Assembly: GCA_947044405.1 (NCBI GenBank)
Contig: CAMRHE010000028.1
Span: forward strand, 5,799,001-5,863,000
Source of the DNA: Leptodactylus fallax
Lineage: Eukaryota; Chordata; Amphibia; Anura; Leptodactylidae
Direction of reading: 5' to 3'
DNA length: 64,000 nt
Within the stretch, counting starts at the first letter, position 1. Each line of letters starts with the position of its first letter. The notes below the pieces were generated by a model. That model ran no database searches. It saw nothing but the letters and a program-made list of their open reading frames with translations, and was not told where the DNA came from. This document shows positions 21,673 to 33,642 of this stretch, piece by piece. Both the position numbers and the translations under genes were made by a program.

Positions 21673-23980
21673 TCATGTTTTTGGTTACACTATATAATAT
21701 AGACTGCAGGTTCTGTCTTTATAAAGGGGTGGAGGATGTTATGGAAATCTGATCATACGAGCTCAGCTTACAACGAACCCCTACCCACAAAATTATATCC
21801 AGGCGATTTGGTTTTGGTGCCTGAACTTTGCTTCTGTTTTTTACATGATAAAGATATTTTTGGTAAAAAATAAATATGTATAAAAGGAAAAGTTCCCTAA
21901 AGGGACAAAAAGAATAACAGAATAAAATCCACATTTATAATTATAAAAACAAAATAAAAAATACAATAAATACAAGTTTTTAAATAAAAATGTAATAAAA
22001 TAGTCGGCCAGTCTTGATGATCCCATGCCGCCGGAGGATGCGCCTGCTTTATGACAAGATGCACACCTTGTGAAAACTCATGTGCATCCTCCAGTGGGGT
22101 GTAAATGGGCCCGAGGCCGTCCCCACACATGCCCTTTCCCACATCCCATTTCAAAAAGTCACAATTTTTTTGAGCAAAACCCTGACTTGCATCACAAAAT
22201 TGATGTACGAGGCATGATACATTTTCTTCAATGTGTCCAAACCCCACAGCAATGGAATGGCCAAAGCAAAAGTTTAATGATACATATATTAAAAAGATTA
22301 AAATTTTAGAAAATATGGAAAATGTCCCTTAATTCTTGGAGGATCCCGCTGGGGCACTGAGAAAGGATCTAACAACTAAATTTTATTTGTAAGAATTTCC
22401 TTAGGATGGTGCCTATAACCTCTGAGCCTGTAGGGACACAGTCAGGACTGTCTCTAATAGCTCCTATTACTGCCTTGCACATATTTTTAGTAAATGGCCA
22501 TTGGCTGAACAGTCAAAGACAGACAGAAAATATCCAAAAATTCTCAACACTCACGAGAAGCTGACGCTTGCAGATTTTGTGTCATTTCTAGTATTATGGA
22601 CGGTTTCTCATCTTTCTGCTGCAGCCATAAAATTATATTCCATTATGTTGTCTCAGCAATTTTTTTCTTGGAATTTTCACAAATGTCAACTGATAATAAC
22701 AAGGCCGGGAAAAGGTATCTTGGTGCAAGGCAAATGGCAACCTCCAAGCCCCCCAACCCTTCTTACCACTTTATAACAGATGGAATGGCCAAGTCAGCCA
22801 GAACGAGAGCTGCCCCTACATAGTGACTCTACTCTGAAGGGTGGCCCTATCAGTGGGGCCCCATCTAAAAGCTCTGCGTGCCCTGCCTGGGCATACGGAC
22901 GGGATAAATATAGTTCTAAGGCATATCCATTGTTCTAATATTGGTCCGTGAATCCTAAAACATCTTCACCTCCTCCTCCATCTACTAGAGTGGATGCAAT
23001 AATAAGGCCAATATCTATAAAAACATCAGACTGCAAGGGCTCAAAGAACTGCCAAACTATGAACCCTGCGGGCATCAGCAGCTCAATGTTGGGGCAAGGC
23101 TTATGGAAACTGATTCAATTTTGCAATTCTGTACAAAAACAGCATCATGAGGCTTCCAGGTGGCAAATGAATCAAATTAGTCTGGAAAATTTCATGGACA
23201 ATGCGTAACTAAAGTCATATGGGCCTTGGTGCACAAGCTCAACTGCCCAATTTCTCCTCATAAGCAGTGGGAGGACTGGCAATGGTTTGCAATGGGGCCC
23301 CAATGCAAACCCTGTAATGGGGCCCCTACCTAGCTTGTGTCGTTTAGAATAGTTGTATACTTTATCGGGCAGAGGGATCTTTCTGAACCCCTCAGGGTCT
23401 AGGGCCCAATAGTGACCCTACAGCTATTCTCCTGCTCACAACTATTAGGGACTGGGAGAGAAGAAGAAGTCAGTAAGGAAGAGAAGGCTTGGCCGATGGA
23501 TAGGAATGGAGTGAAGGACTGAAAAAGTTAGCAGGAAGGGGAGACATGGGGGAGTGGAGGAGGATAGCAGGACCCGACTTGGCAGCATAATGCAATGATG
23601 TGAACTGGAATACACCTTAAACTGGAATACACCTTAAAAATCAGCTCCAAGTCTCTCTGTGTGAACATACCCTTAGGCTTCACACCTCAGTATGCAAGTC
23701 TCAAATCTATATAAGCATGGAAACACAAGAAATAGGTCCTGTGTTCAACAAAACCACCAACATACCAACACACAGAACACAATGTAATAATAAAATGTCA
23801 TCCTCTATGTGAATCACAAGTTATAAAAAATATGTCAATAAATATATAAATTAATTAATAAATAAATAAAATAAATATTATTATAGTATTATTATTTTTA
23901 TGACTTGTGATAAGGATGACACGGTATCATTACATTGCGTTCTATGTGATTGTTGGTATCTTAGTCTGCAAGTGCCAAAC
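21673..23980. other. No gene; one dispersed repeat at 22.00-22.09 kb
   Basis: The block GTCTTGATGATCCC, GCCGGAGGATGCGCC at about 22010-22090 pairs with 13.2 kb. At 23265-23335, GGGAGGACTGGCAATGG with GGGGCCC repeats resembles the end of the hAT family at 39.53 kb. 23820-23900 is an A/T-only stretch. No coding sequence is recognisable. Confidence 0.45.
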
Positions 23981-23984
23981 AAAC

Positions 23985-24604
23985 TGTGACTTAGAGAATC
24001 CCCTACGTGTATGTTTAGGGGGTACATGGGCATGGTCGGTGGGGTCCCTGGTACAGATTTTGCACTGGTTCCCGGAGTCTGCTCTGGATGGTGAAGGTAA
24101 CTGGAGGCTCCATGACACCCCCTGGCTCTGGGCTATTAAACACACAGTCCATTTCCTCTGTATCATCTTTATTTTCTTCTTTTTGACTTCTTGGAGTTAG
24201 CGCCGGTCACCTCTCACCCCTACCCGAACATCTGACAGGTAGAACAACACATTATCTTCTCCGCTGCTCTCCTACAAACTTCTGGAGTCAGAGCATTAGT
24301 TTACCGTACAGATCAATTTTGGGTTTCTATAGTAACGTTGAGGCTGCCGATTTCCCGTGTTTATCTCCTCTTCTCAAGAGAGAATTCCCAAGTAGGAAGA
24401 GTCTCTTAGCCGATTCCCTTAACACAGCATTGTCTGCTTCACCTGGTAGGTAAACACATCTGCAGCAAACAATTGGAGATGAATAATTACCTTTCAAGTC
24501 TGTAGTCAGAACAGCCCCTGAGCTCGGGAAAAATTGCAAAAAACTAATTTTTCCTGGTCTAAGCTGTATTGGAAATTAAACCTTTAGCAGCACCTTGTGG
24601 ACAA
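23985..24604 (-). mobile_element. Possible solo LTR
   Basis: On the minus strand it starts TGTCCACAAGGTGCTGCTAAAGG (in part resembling the start of the 13.9-kb LTR), has AATAAAGATG near 24168 and ends TCTCTAAGTCACA. TG...CA boundaries and an internal poly-A signal fit a solo LTR of about 620 bp, but I found no matching flanking duplication and no second copy. Confidence 0.3.
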
Positions 24605-25553
24605 TACAGATACTGATCTTTTTTTTCCCCTGACTATATACAGTACATGTGGATACCATTGGGCACATTCATTAGGATCAGCGTTTTATACAATGGTCTT
24701 AATCTGTGGTCCACTAGCATCAGATGCACTACAGCTATTAGGAGTCACCTGCCTCTTAATAATTGTGGCACATTTTAAATTAAGATGTCCATGAATTGGG
24801 AAGCGAAATCTTCTCTAGCATAGGTGATCAGTATGTGGCCGACAACCTCTTTAAATATTTTGGGCAGTGAAGGCTATGCCAATCCTTACCCAGATAGTCA
24901 TTAACAACACCTATGACCAATGACTCTCATTGTGTAGTTTATAAAAATAGAAGTAATTGACACTTTCTCCATATTAGTCTATGAAGAGGGGGATAAAAAA
25001 GACTCCCTATATAATTGTTACTCCGATGCTCTGCTACTGTGTACACTTTTAACACTGCTATGTTTGTAGATAAGAGGCTGCTAGTGCACAGAACGAGGCA
25101 ATAAATCAATACACTTACCTTTAATTCATGGGAGGCTAAGGGCCTAAGAGAGGTAAGTCATTTTAGTGTAGGGCCCCATCTACCAGAGGTTGTCTTATCG
25201 TTGGCAGATGGGCTTAAATATGGTTTGATAAAAATGTAAAAACCAATAACTTTTTTTTTTATGTATGCTTATATACAGTAAGTATTTGCAGTAATGCTTG
25301 CAGAGTGCTGGGGCAACTTTTTGTGTTCGAAGAAATCAATTATTCAGCTGGCAGTAGAATCTTTCTCCACTCCTCCCTTCTCCATAGAGCTCTATGTGTG
25401 AGGCTGAATACGGAGATGAACATAATGTAAACCAGTAGTCAGACTGAAGATAAGGAGCAGAAGAACAGCATGATAAGTGGAGAAGGAAATAGAAATTTTT
25501 CTTTGATAATCTGCACTATTCATTAATGGAAAGTTGTTTAGAACTGGAGGTGC
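24605..25553. other. No gene seen
   Basis: Nothing recognisable. Composition is AT-rich. Confidence 0.5.
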
Positions 25554-25554
25554 A

Positions 25555-25878
25555 CTTTAAAGGGATATTCCTATCCTTAGGATAGGTCATCAATTGAAGA
25601 TTAGCGGCAGCCTGACCCAGCTGATCAGCTGTTTGAAGAGGTCCCTTCATTACTTACCATGCACAGCGCCATATATTGTATAGTGGCTGTGTTTGGCATT
25701 ACAGTTCAGACCATTCACTTGAGCTGCAAAAAGACCATAGACCAACGAATGTGACGTCACATTGTCTGCGAAGAGGAACTCACTTCAAACAGCTGATCCT
25801 CAGCAATGTTGTCTTGGACCCCAGCTGATCTTCCCAAGGGTAGGACATCAATTAATGAGTCCTGAAAAAAACCTTAAA
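25555..25878. repeat. T2/Kolobok-like MITE
   Basis: Left end TTTAAAGGGATATTCCTATC followed by CTTAGGATAGGTCATCAATT. Right part GGGTAGGACATCAATTAATG then AACCTTAAA. These are inverted, TTAA-associated ends around a non-coding interior with AGCTGATCAGCTG. Confidence 0.6.
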
Positions 25879-26280
25879 TAACCAACCCCTTAGTTTTTTC
25901 CAACATCCCAGTGCCGCACATTTCTCCAGAGAAGACCACTCTGTTGAAGATTTGCAGGTTGTGGTTTTAATGGGACATTTTAAGACGTAGAGGGAGAGAA
26001 AGGAATGGGAATATAAGTTAATGCAAAAATTACAAACTCTGCAATTTGGACTTAATATTCATGCCAGCTTCATGTCACACTATGTATGACCTGTGAGGGT
26101 CACAAATCACCTCCTGATAGCAAACAGATAACAGCAAAAATTACAGATCCCTCCGTCATGCCCCACAAGTTTCCAGATTGTTTATTTTCTGACCTGTTGT
26201 AAATAACTTCTCTACTTACATTGCATTTTGTTATTTTTAAAGATTCTAAGATCCTTTGGAGGTCCATGTCTTTTGTGTAT
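25879..26280. other. No gene seen
   Basis: Nothing identifiable. Confidence 0.5.
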
Positions 26281-26460
26281 AAAAAGTTTGTGAATTTTCA
26301 GTTCTTGTATAACACCATGTCTGATAAAGAGAGCTAGCACTCTCGAAACCTTACCATCAAATATACTCAGTTAGCCTCTAAAAGGTATCGCCTGATTTCT
26401 TCACTCTTCCACTACTTTCTATGGCTAACACGGTACAATATTATACTGTATAGATCCTGA
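26281..26460 (+). mobile_element. Penelope-like element fragment (probable)
   Basis: CTGATAAAGAGAGCTAGCAC, TCTCGAAAC, TTAGCCTCTAAAAGGTATCG and GGCTAACACGGTACAATA follow one another as in a widespread vertebrate repeat that I associate with Penelope-like retroelement ends. No reverse transcriptase or GIY-YIG sequence is present here. Confidence 0.4.
26321..26348 (+). ncRNA. Degenerate hammerhead-ribozyme-like core
   Basis: CTGATAA is followed by a 5-bp stem (GAGAG/CTCTC with loop CTAGCA) and GAAA, the order of a hammerhead catalytic core (CUGANGA, stem II, GAAA). The essential G of CUGANGA is A here and one extra A precedes the stem, so this copy is probably inactive. Hammerhead motifs are known in Penelope-like elements. 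Confidence 0.4.
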
Positions 26461-26611
26461 AAACAGTAAATTTCCCAGAATGCAAATCAACAGACTAAGC
26501 GCAGGGTGGTAGATTGATCCAATAAGGATGGAGTGGATTCAGTCATTTTTTCCAACTCCCCCGCCCTGTTTTTTATTGCCTCTACAATGATAAAGAACAT
26601 TGCTGATAGTT

Positions 26612-26874
26612 TTTATTAAAATTTCCTACCATTTTACAACTTCTAGGCAGACTTATACATCTCCATGGTAACAGACAGCAAATTAACCGTTTTGTCTGAT
26701 CCTGATTCTACTTGTCTCCCAAGTCTTCTTTACATATATTTGTTATATTAGTAGGAAGTAGTGGATAGAAGAGTGTACGACTACAGGATCAGACCGTTGT
26801 CTGTTACCATGGAGATGCATAAGCCTGCATAGCAGCTGGAGACAAAATTTAGTAGGAAATTTTTAATGGAGATT
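26612..26874. repeat. MITE with 60-70 bp inverted ends
   Basis: AAATTTCCTACC...ACATCTCCATGGTAACAGAC on the left is mirrored by GTCTGTTACCATGGAGATG...TAGTAGGAAATTT on the right. The middle contains TCTGATCCTG and its mirror. A half copy is present at about 47690-47830. Confidence 0.75.
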
Positions 26875-26879
26875 TGCAA

Positions 26880-27345
26880 AGTTGCTTCTTTTTCTTTGCA
26901 GATGCACTAGACTGATAAAAGTTGTTACCCAAGATATATCTATATACCCACACATAAGCAGCGTTCACATGACACAGATATGGGTGGAGCATATCTTATG
27001 TTATCCGCCCCCTTCCTATTTGTATGTCTATGCACATTATAGAAAATGGACAAATAGTCACATTCAATGCGCAGGTATTAAAATATACAGTCATACGTGT
27101 GTCATGGCGACATATCCATACATGTATATTAAGTTATCTGTCTTACATACCCTTGAGCCTCGCACTTTGCTTTTCTTTATTAAAGCTTATTAGACTTGTC
27201 GCCGTCTGGTTGAGAAATGTTTTCATTACCATGGCCGGGATGTATATTATGCTCCATTCATCAGGGCGGCGCGTCCATCAACTCACCATGTGATATAGTA
27301 TTCGTGTCAGAGGCCTCTGATCCTGATTAAAACATTTATCACCGC
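26880..27345. promoter_or_regulatory. Possible conserved non-coding block
   Basis: A non-repetitive, balanced stretch retaining CpGs (GTCGCCGTC, GGCGGCGCG) among AT-rich homeodomain-like words, unlike the decayed repeats around it. Best part about 27150-27340. The open frames in it have no recognisable domain. A guess from composition only. Confidence 0.25.
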
Positions 27346-27735
27346 GATGACCTAGTTCTGACTTGTATATAGGTATATAAGTATATCCTTAATAATGTAT
27401 GAACAGTCCTCTAGAGAGTCCATGGACATCACGACCTACTAGAGCGGCTCTTGTACTGTAAGAAGTCGTCGGCTCATCTGGTTACACGGTTCATTGGTTA
27501 GGGCTCTAGATAGATGTATAAAGTGGCCCTAAAGGGAAAATATTAAATGAGACCCCCGCCCCAAACATCATCTTTAGGGCTGGGAGTGAATGTTCACTTT
27601 CCTTCGTGGCAATTCTTTGTGGTTATAGGGGAGGGGGCAGCGTCATTTTTCAGGTGTCTTGTCTGGAGTATAGGAGTTCATTGCATATATAACTTTTTGG
27701 GAAAAGTATATACAAATAGGTTCTCCTGGGTGGAA
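27346..27735. other. No gene seen
   Basis: Nothing identifiable. Confidence 0.5.
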
Positions 27736-27744
27736 TAAGCAAAA

Positions 27745-27835
27745 CTCACTCTAGCGCCACCTTTTGGAAGGTAAGGTTATAGGAGCACTATAAATGCATG
27801 CACAGCAAGCTCCCCCTAGTGGCAGGTGCCAGTTA
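27745..27835. repeat. Short repeat with a CTCF-like site
   Basis: TCTAGCGCCACCTTTTGGAAGG at the left (in part) recurs at about 49940. GCTCCCCCTAGTGG at 27809-27822 is, on the minus strand, a 13-of-14 match to the CTCF core. Confidence 0.4.
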
Positions 27836-27849
27836 GAGATGAGGGAACC

Positions 27850-28190
27850 AGTTCGTAATGAGTCAGATTTCTTATGAATTTTCCTAAAACTTCAGACTTT
27901 ACCAAATCCAAAACATTTCAATCAGTATTATATACTGGGGTCTCTTCAGACCCCAGTGTATAATAAGCAAAGGCCCGGGGCAGATGAGGAAACATAACAA
28001 AATCTGATACCACCTTCCCTTACCTCTCCTGAGCTTCCTTGCAGTGTCCAGAGCACTCTTGGGGTCGTCTTCTGGCCACATGGGTGACATCACATGTCCT
28101 GGGGTACCTCTGAGGCATGTGATTGGTTCTCAGCTGTCACACGGGGAATGTCAGCATGCCCCGCAGTGATGTCATCACCTTACAAGATGG
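27850..28190. repeat. Hairpin-family element, partial
   Basis: The terminal hairpin (ACTGGGGTCTCTTCAGACCCCAG within TATTATA arms) is at 27925-27966. Inside are CTCCTGAGCTTCCTTGCAG and ATGTGATTGGTTCTCAGC, as in other copies. The right hairpin is missing. Confidence 0.6.
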
Positions 28191-28885
28191 GTACACTCCT
28201 TTATAAAAGTATTAAAGTTTCCACAAATAGATGATACAAGTATACAGTAGTTCGGAGAGAAATTATTATTCCTGTTGTAACAAAATTTTGGTTTACTTTA
28301 CTTTCACTTTTTTTGGAGTGTTTGTTGTGTAACACCAAATTTAAGAAGGATGTGTGCAGATATTTTTGTGTAATGCCTATCAAAATGGGCGCGTTTACTT
28401 GGATGAAGTTTGCAGTTATTGAACCCAAACTTGAACATTACTTCTATGGAATACAAATCCGTAGTCAGGCTGACTAGGACAGATCAGCCATCTATACCGC
28501 GCCGCGCACCGTGCGTCCATCCCATGACCAAGACAGATTTATATCCACTGGAAGTCAACAGTGAAGGATGCCACTGAATGACAGCAAGCAGAGATCTAAC
28601 AACTGGTACACAAACTAAATACAAAGATATCAGATCACTTTTTGATTTTATTTCACGTTACATTTCCTAACAGAGATGTCAGTTATGAGCAGAATAAAGT
28701 CGGTTACTTGTAGTTTCGCTGATGTCCACCCTGATGATTCACCCTGGAGGGCAGCATAATATTACATGTTATCTTATAGACAAAGACATAAAATGAATAC
28801 AGAATATTCTATCAGGTCACACTGTAATAATACAGAATATAAACCATTGCTGTGTGTAGTACTTATATTATACAGTGCCATAGGA
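28191..28885. other. No gene seen
   Basis: Nothing identifiable before the minisatellite. Confidence 0.5.
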
Positions 28886-28889
28886 ATCC

Positions 28890-29168
28890 ATGGCTGGAGG
28901 CTATCTGGAGACATACATGTAGATGGGCGCTATCTAGAGACGTATATGTAGATGGGGGCTATCTGGAGACATACATGTAGATGGGGGCTATCTGGAGACA
29001 TACATGTAGATGGGGGCTATCTGGAGACATACATGTAGATGGGGGATATCTGGAGACATACATGTAGATGGGGGCTATCTGGAGACATACATGTAGATGG
29101 GGGCTATCTGGAGACATACATGTAGATGGGGGATATCTGGAGAAGTACATGTAGATGGGGGCTAGAGA
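28890..29168. repeat. 29-bp minisatellite, block A
   Basis: About nine to ten tandem units of 29 bp built on CTATCTGGAGACATACATGT plus AGATGGGGG. The units are very similar, suggesting recent amplification. The minus-strand open frame over it is a by-product of the period. Confidence 0.95.
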
Positions 29169-29388
29169 CATAAATATTGCCCATGGAAGTATAGATGGGT
29201 ATCAATCCAGGTATTCACTGCCAAAAGAGTTCTTTGTTCAAGTAACACAGTGCAGGTCGCAGGCAGTCAATATATAGTCATGTAGATAATTCCATCCCAG
29301 ATGTTTCGGTCATAAATAATGTCCTTTCTCAATGGGAATCTGAAAAGGAGAAAAGAGGAAAGCCTGCTACTGTCTAGATCGTGAGTAG
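29169..29388. other. Spacer between minisatellite blocks
   Basis: 220 bp of non-repeated sequence separating two arrays of the same basic unit. Confidence 0.6.
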
Positions 29389-30888
29389 ATATAGACATAC
29401 ATGTAGCTGGTGGTCATCTAGAGACATAAGTGTATTTGGCGGCTATCTAGAGACATACATGTAGCTGGCGGCGACCTAGAGACATACATATAGCTGGCGG
29501 CGACCTAGAGACATACGTGTAACTGGCAGCTATCTAGAGACATACGTGTAGCTGGTGGTTATCTAGAGACATACGTGTAGCTGGTGATTATCTAGAGACA
29601 TACATATAGCTGGCGGCGACCTAGAGACATATGTGTAACTGGCAGCTATCTAGAGACATACGTGTAGCTGGTGATTATCTAGAGACATACGTGTAACTGG
29701 CAGCTATCTAGAGACATACATATAGCTGGTGGTTATCTAGAGACATATGTGTAACTGGCAGCTATCTAGAGACATACATATAGCTGGTGGTTATCTAGAG
29801 ACATACGTGTAACTGGCAGCTATCTAGAGACATACGTGTAGCTGGTGGATATCTAGAGACATACGTGTATCTGGCGGTTATCTAGAGACATACATGTAGC
29901 TGGCGGCTACCTAGAGACATACATGTAGCTGGCGGCGACCTAGAGACATACATATAGCTGGCGGCGACCTAGAGACATACATATAGCTGGCGGCGACCTA
30001 GAGACATACGTGTAACTGGCAGCTATCTAGAGACATACGTGTAGCTGGTGGTTATCTAGAGACATACGTGTAGCTGGTGGTTATCTAGAGACATACGTGT
30101 AGCTGGTGATTATCTAGAGACATACAAATAGCTGGCGGCTACCTAGAGACATACGTGTAGCTGGTGATTATCTAGAGACATACAAGTAGCTGGCGGCTAC
30201 CTAGAGACATACATATAGCTGGCGGCGACCTAGAGACATATGTGTAACTGGCAGCTATCTAGAGACATATGTGTAGCTGGTGGTTATCTAGAGACATACG
30301 TGTAGCTGGCGGCTATCTAGAGACATACGTGTACCTGGCGGCTATCTAGAGACATACGTGTATCTGGCGGCTACCTAGAGACATACATGTAGCTTGCGGC
30401 TACTTAGAGACATACATATAGCTGGTGGCGACCTAGAGACATACATGTAGCTGGTGATTATCTAGAGACATACGTGTAGCTGGTGGTTATCTAGAGACAT
30501 ATGTGTAGATGGTGATTATCTAGAGACATACGTGTAGCTGGTGATTATCTAGAGACATACGTGTAGCTGGTGATTATCTAGAGACATACGTGTAGCTGGT
30601 GGTTATCTAGAGACATATGTGTAGCTGGCGGTTATCTAGAGACATACGTGTAGCTGGTGGTTATCTAGAGACATATGTGTAGCTGGTGGTTATCTAGAGA
30701 CATATGTGTAGCTGGTGGTTATCTAGAGACATACGTGTAGCTGGTGATTATCTAGAGACATATGTGTAGCTGGTGGTTATCTAGAGACATACGTGTAGCT
30801 GGTGGTTATCTAGAGACATACGTGTAGCTGGTGATTATCTAGAGACATACATGTAGCTGGCGGCTATCTAGAGACATACGTGTAGCCT
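29389..30888. repeat. 29-bp minisatellite, block B
   Basis: About 51 units of 29 bp on the pattern ATCTAGAGACATACGTGTAG plus CTGGTGGTT. It is the same unit as block A with a TCTAGA site in place of TCTGGA. Units differ mainly at ACGTG/ATGTG/ACATG and GGCGGC/GGTGG/GGTGAT. Confidence 0.95.
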
Positions 30889-31150
30889 GCCTTAAATATT
30901 TATTATTCTTTGGTGAATCTAGGTCAGGTCAATGTTTATTTTCTAATGTAAAGATTTCTGTGAATTAATAATTAATATACAAACAACTGAAATTTGGTTT
31001 CAATAAATATGAGATTTGGAGAATCTGCTGTAAAGTGGAGCTGGAGCGCCACCAAGTGGTTGTTTGTAGATGCTGCAGAGCACCACATAATTCTTACAAG
31101 GGAAGCTTAATCAGTATAAAAATGAAAGTTCTGAAACTTCCAAACATATA
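30889..31150. other. No gene seen
   Basis: Contains GAGCGCCACCAAGTGG near 31046, a scrap of a common repeat. Confidence 0.4.
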
Positions 31151-31154
31151 AATA

Positions 31155-31332
31155 TACTGTACATTATTATTAGTAATATTATTATTTTTATTACTAGTAT
31201 TTGTTGTTGTTGTTAATAACAATAACAATAATAATAATAACAAATAATAATAATAGTGGCAATAATAATAATTATCATCATCATAAGAATAATAGTAAAT
31301 AATAACAACAATGATAATAATAATAATTTATT
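31155..31332. repeat. Degenerate trinucleotide-rich tract (ATT/AAC/ATA)
   Basis: Mixed ATT, GTT, AAC and ATA triplet runs with mirror symmetry around 31215. Confidence 0.85.
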
Positions 31333-31692
31333 TTTATAATTCCTTATCATTTATTATGAACATAAGTATTTGTTATCACTGAAGGAGAACTCAGAGAAAT
31401 CTCTTCTTTACATTAATATTGTTTTGCATTCCCAATGAAATAGCATTTTTGGCGTACCTTTTCATACGGTAACTTTTTGCATACTATAACTTTTTACTGT
31501 TCCTCTGTTACTCCTCCTGTAACACAACTGGTGCTTACCATTGCCCATGTCAATGGAGTACATCTCTGATTGGACAGTTTTGGAGTATGCAGAGACACGC
31601 CCCCAACTGGTAACACCCAGCTGTCAAATTTTTACATATATTTGTGAACAGAAAAGATGCTCCAGAATTGTTATTTTTGTGGAGAAGCCAAA
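31333..31692. other. No gene seen
   Basis: 31500-31640 carries a diverged repeat (AACTGGTGCTTACC... CCCCAACTGGTAACACC). No coding feature. Confidence 0.45.
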
Positions 31693-32394
31693 CATTTAGG
31701 CAGTGGCGTAACTAAAGTCTAGTTTTTGTCCGGGTCCCACTACCACCTCCCTACAGCGAATTCTTGATTGTGACTGTTACGGGTGCTGCAGCGGTATCTC
31801 AGATACTTGAAAGGGATACAACTATAGTATGCACAACTGCAGTTATAAGGAATATGGTGAGTGAGCAGCGCAGCGCCCGGCATGCAAATAATACTGGGAG
31901 ATGCATGCTGTGGGAAACAGCTGCTCTGCAGGGACATAACAGTCTAAGACAGGGGTAGGCAACCTTCTTTGTTTGGCGTGCTGATGTTAATTAAAAAAAA
32001 AATCAAAGATGAGGTACTCGGAGTGCCGGTCAATAATTGTAAGTCTGACGACCCCTAAACTAAAGTCATATACCACAAACAGAAGTGCTGCCACCAGATG
32101 CTTTAGGACACATGCGCTTACTGCTATTTCCTGGGACGCTCCTATACTTCCCGATTAGAAGCAATGAAAGTCCATGTGCAGCCCCCAATTAGTGGTAAAT
32201 GTGTCCAGGAGCACCGTATGGCGGCACCTTATGGTGCATACACACTATGTATCTGGATGCAGCTATATTCTTAGGCCACTGGAACTTTTACTTCGATGTA
32301 AAACTGCGTTCACATGGTGCATTTTTGCACAAAAAACAAAGCCTGAGTTTTCTGTGCAAAAACACATCCTTAATACAGAAAACACACCGTTATA

Positions 32395-33358
32395 CAGAAT
32401 AATGTCCCATAGTGGCCCCTGCACACGGTATTATGTCTCATAGGGGCCCCTGCAAACAGCATTATGTCCCATAGCGGTCCCTGCACACAGCATTTTGTCT
32501 CATAGTGGCCCCTGCACACCGTATTATATCCCATAGCGGTCCCTGCACACCGTATTATATCCCATAGCGGACCCTGCACAAGGTATTATATCCCATAGCG
32601 GCCCCTGCACACCTTAGTATGACTCATAGTGGCCCCTGCACACTGTATTATATCCCAAAGCGGCCCCTGCACACGGTATATGTCCCATAGCGGCCCCTGC
32701 ACATGGTATTATGCCCCATAGCGGCCCCTGCACACCGTATTATATCCCATAGCGGCTCTTGCACACCCTATTATGTCTCAAAGCGGCCCCTGCACACGGT
32801 ATTATATCCCATAGCGGCCCCTTCACACAGCATTATGTCCCATAGCGGCCCCTGCACACGGTATTATATCCCATAGCGGCACCTGCACACAGCATTATGT
32901 CCCATAGCGGCCCCTGCACATGGTATTATGTCCCATAGTGGCCCCTGCACACGGTATTATATCCCATAGCGGCCCCTGCACACAGCATTATGTCCCATAG
33001 CGGTCCCTGCACACTGTATTATGACCCATAGCGGCCCCTGCACACAGCATTTTGTCTCATAGCAGCCCCTGCACACGGTATTATATCCCATAGCGGCCCC
33101 TGCACACAGCATTATGTCCCATAGCGGCCCCTGCACACGGTATTATGTCCCATAGTGGGCCCTGCATACGGTATTATATCCCATAGCGGCCCCTGCACAC
33201 AGCATTATGTCCCATAGCGGTCCCTGCACACATTATTATGTCCCAAAGCAGCCCTTGCACACGGTATTATTTCCATAGTGGCCTCTGCACATGGTAGTAT
33301 GTCCCATAGTGGCCCCTGCACATGGTAGTATGTCCCATAGTGGCCCCTGCACACAGTA
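32395..33358. repeat. 31-bp minisatellite inside the hAT element
   Basis: About 31 units on the pattern TATGTCCCATAGCGGCCCCT plus GCACACGGTAT. In the middle, units ending CACGGTATTATATCCC and CACAGCATTATGTCCC alternate, giving a 62-bp higher-order period. Confidence 0.95.
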
Positions 33359-33404
33359 TAATATTCTAACTTTTATAATATTACAATTTTCACCACTCAC
33401 TAGC

Positions 33405-33642
33405 TATTATTATACTGTGGGGTCTCTTCAGACCCCAGAGTATAATAAGTGGAGGGCCAAGAGAGATGACAAACATAAAAAACAATGTTAGCTCACCTTC
33501 CCTGCGCTACTGCAGATCACAGAGCCGCAGCGGAGCGCAGGAAAGGTGAGTTAAGATTATTTTTTATCTTTGATCACCTCCCCAGGGGCTACGCTTTTTA
33601 TACTCTGGGGTCTGAAGAAACCCCACAGTATAATAATAATAG
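33405..33642. mobile_element. Hairpin-ended element, short copy
   Basis: Hairpins at 33407-33450 and 33597-33640 bound only about 145 bp of interior with mirrored GCTCACCTTCC/GGAAAGGTGAG. It is the cleanest example of the family in the window. Confidence 0.75.

Noticed and set aside
28890..30888. CRISPR-like regular repeat array
   Set aside because: Units abut directly with no unique spacers and the genome is eukaryotic. It is a minisatellite.
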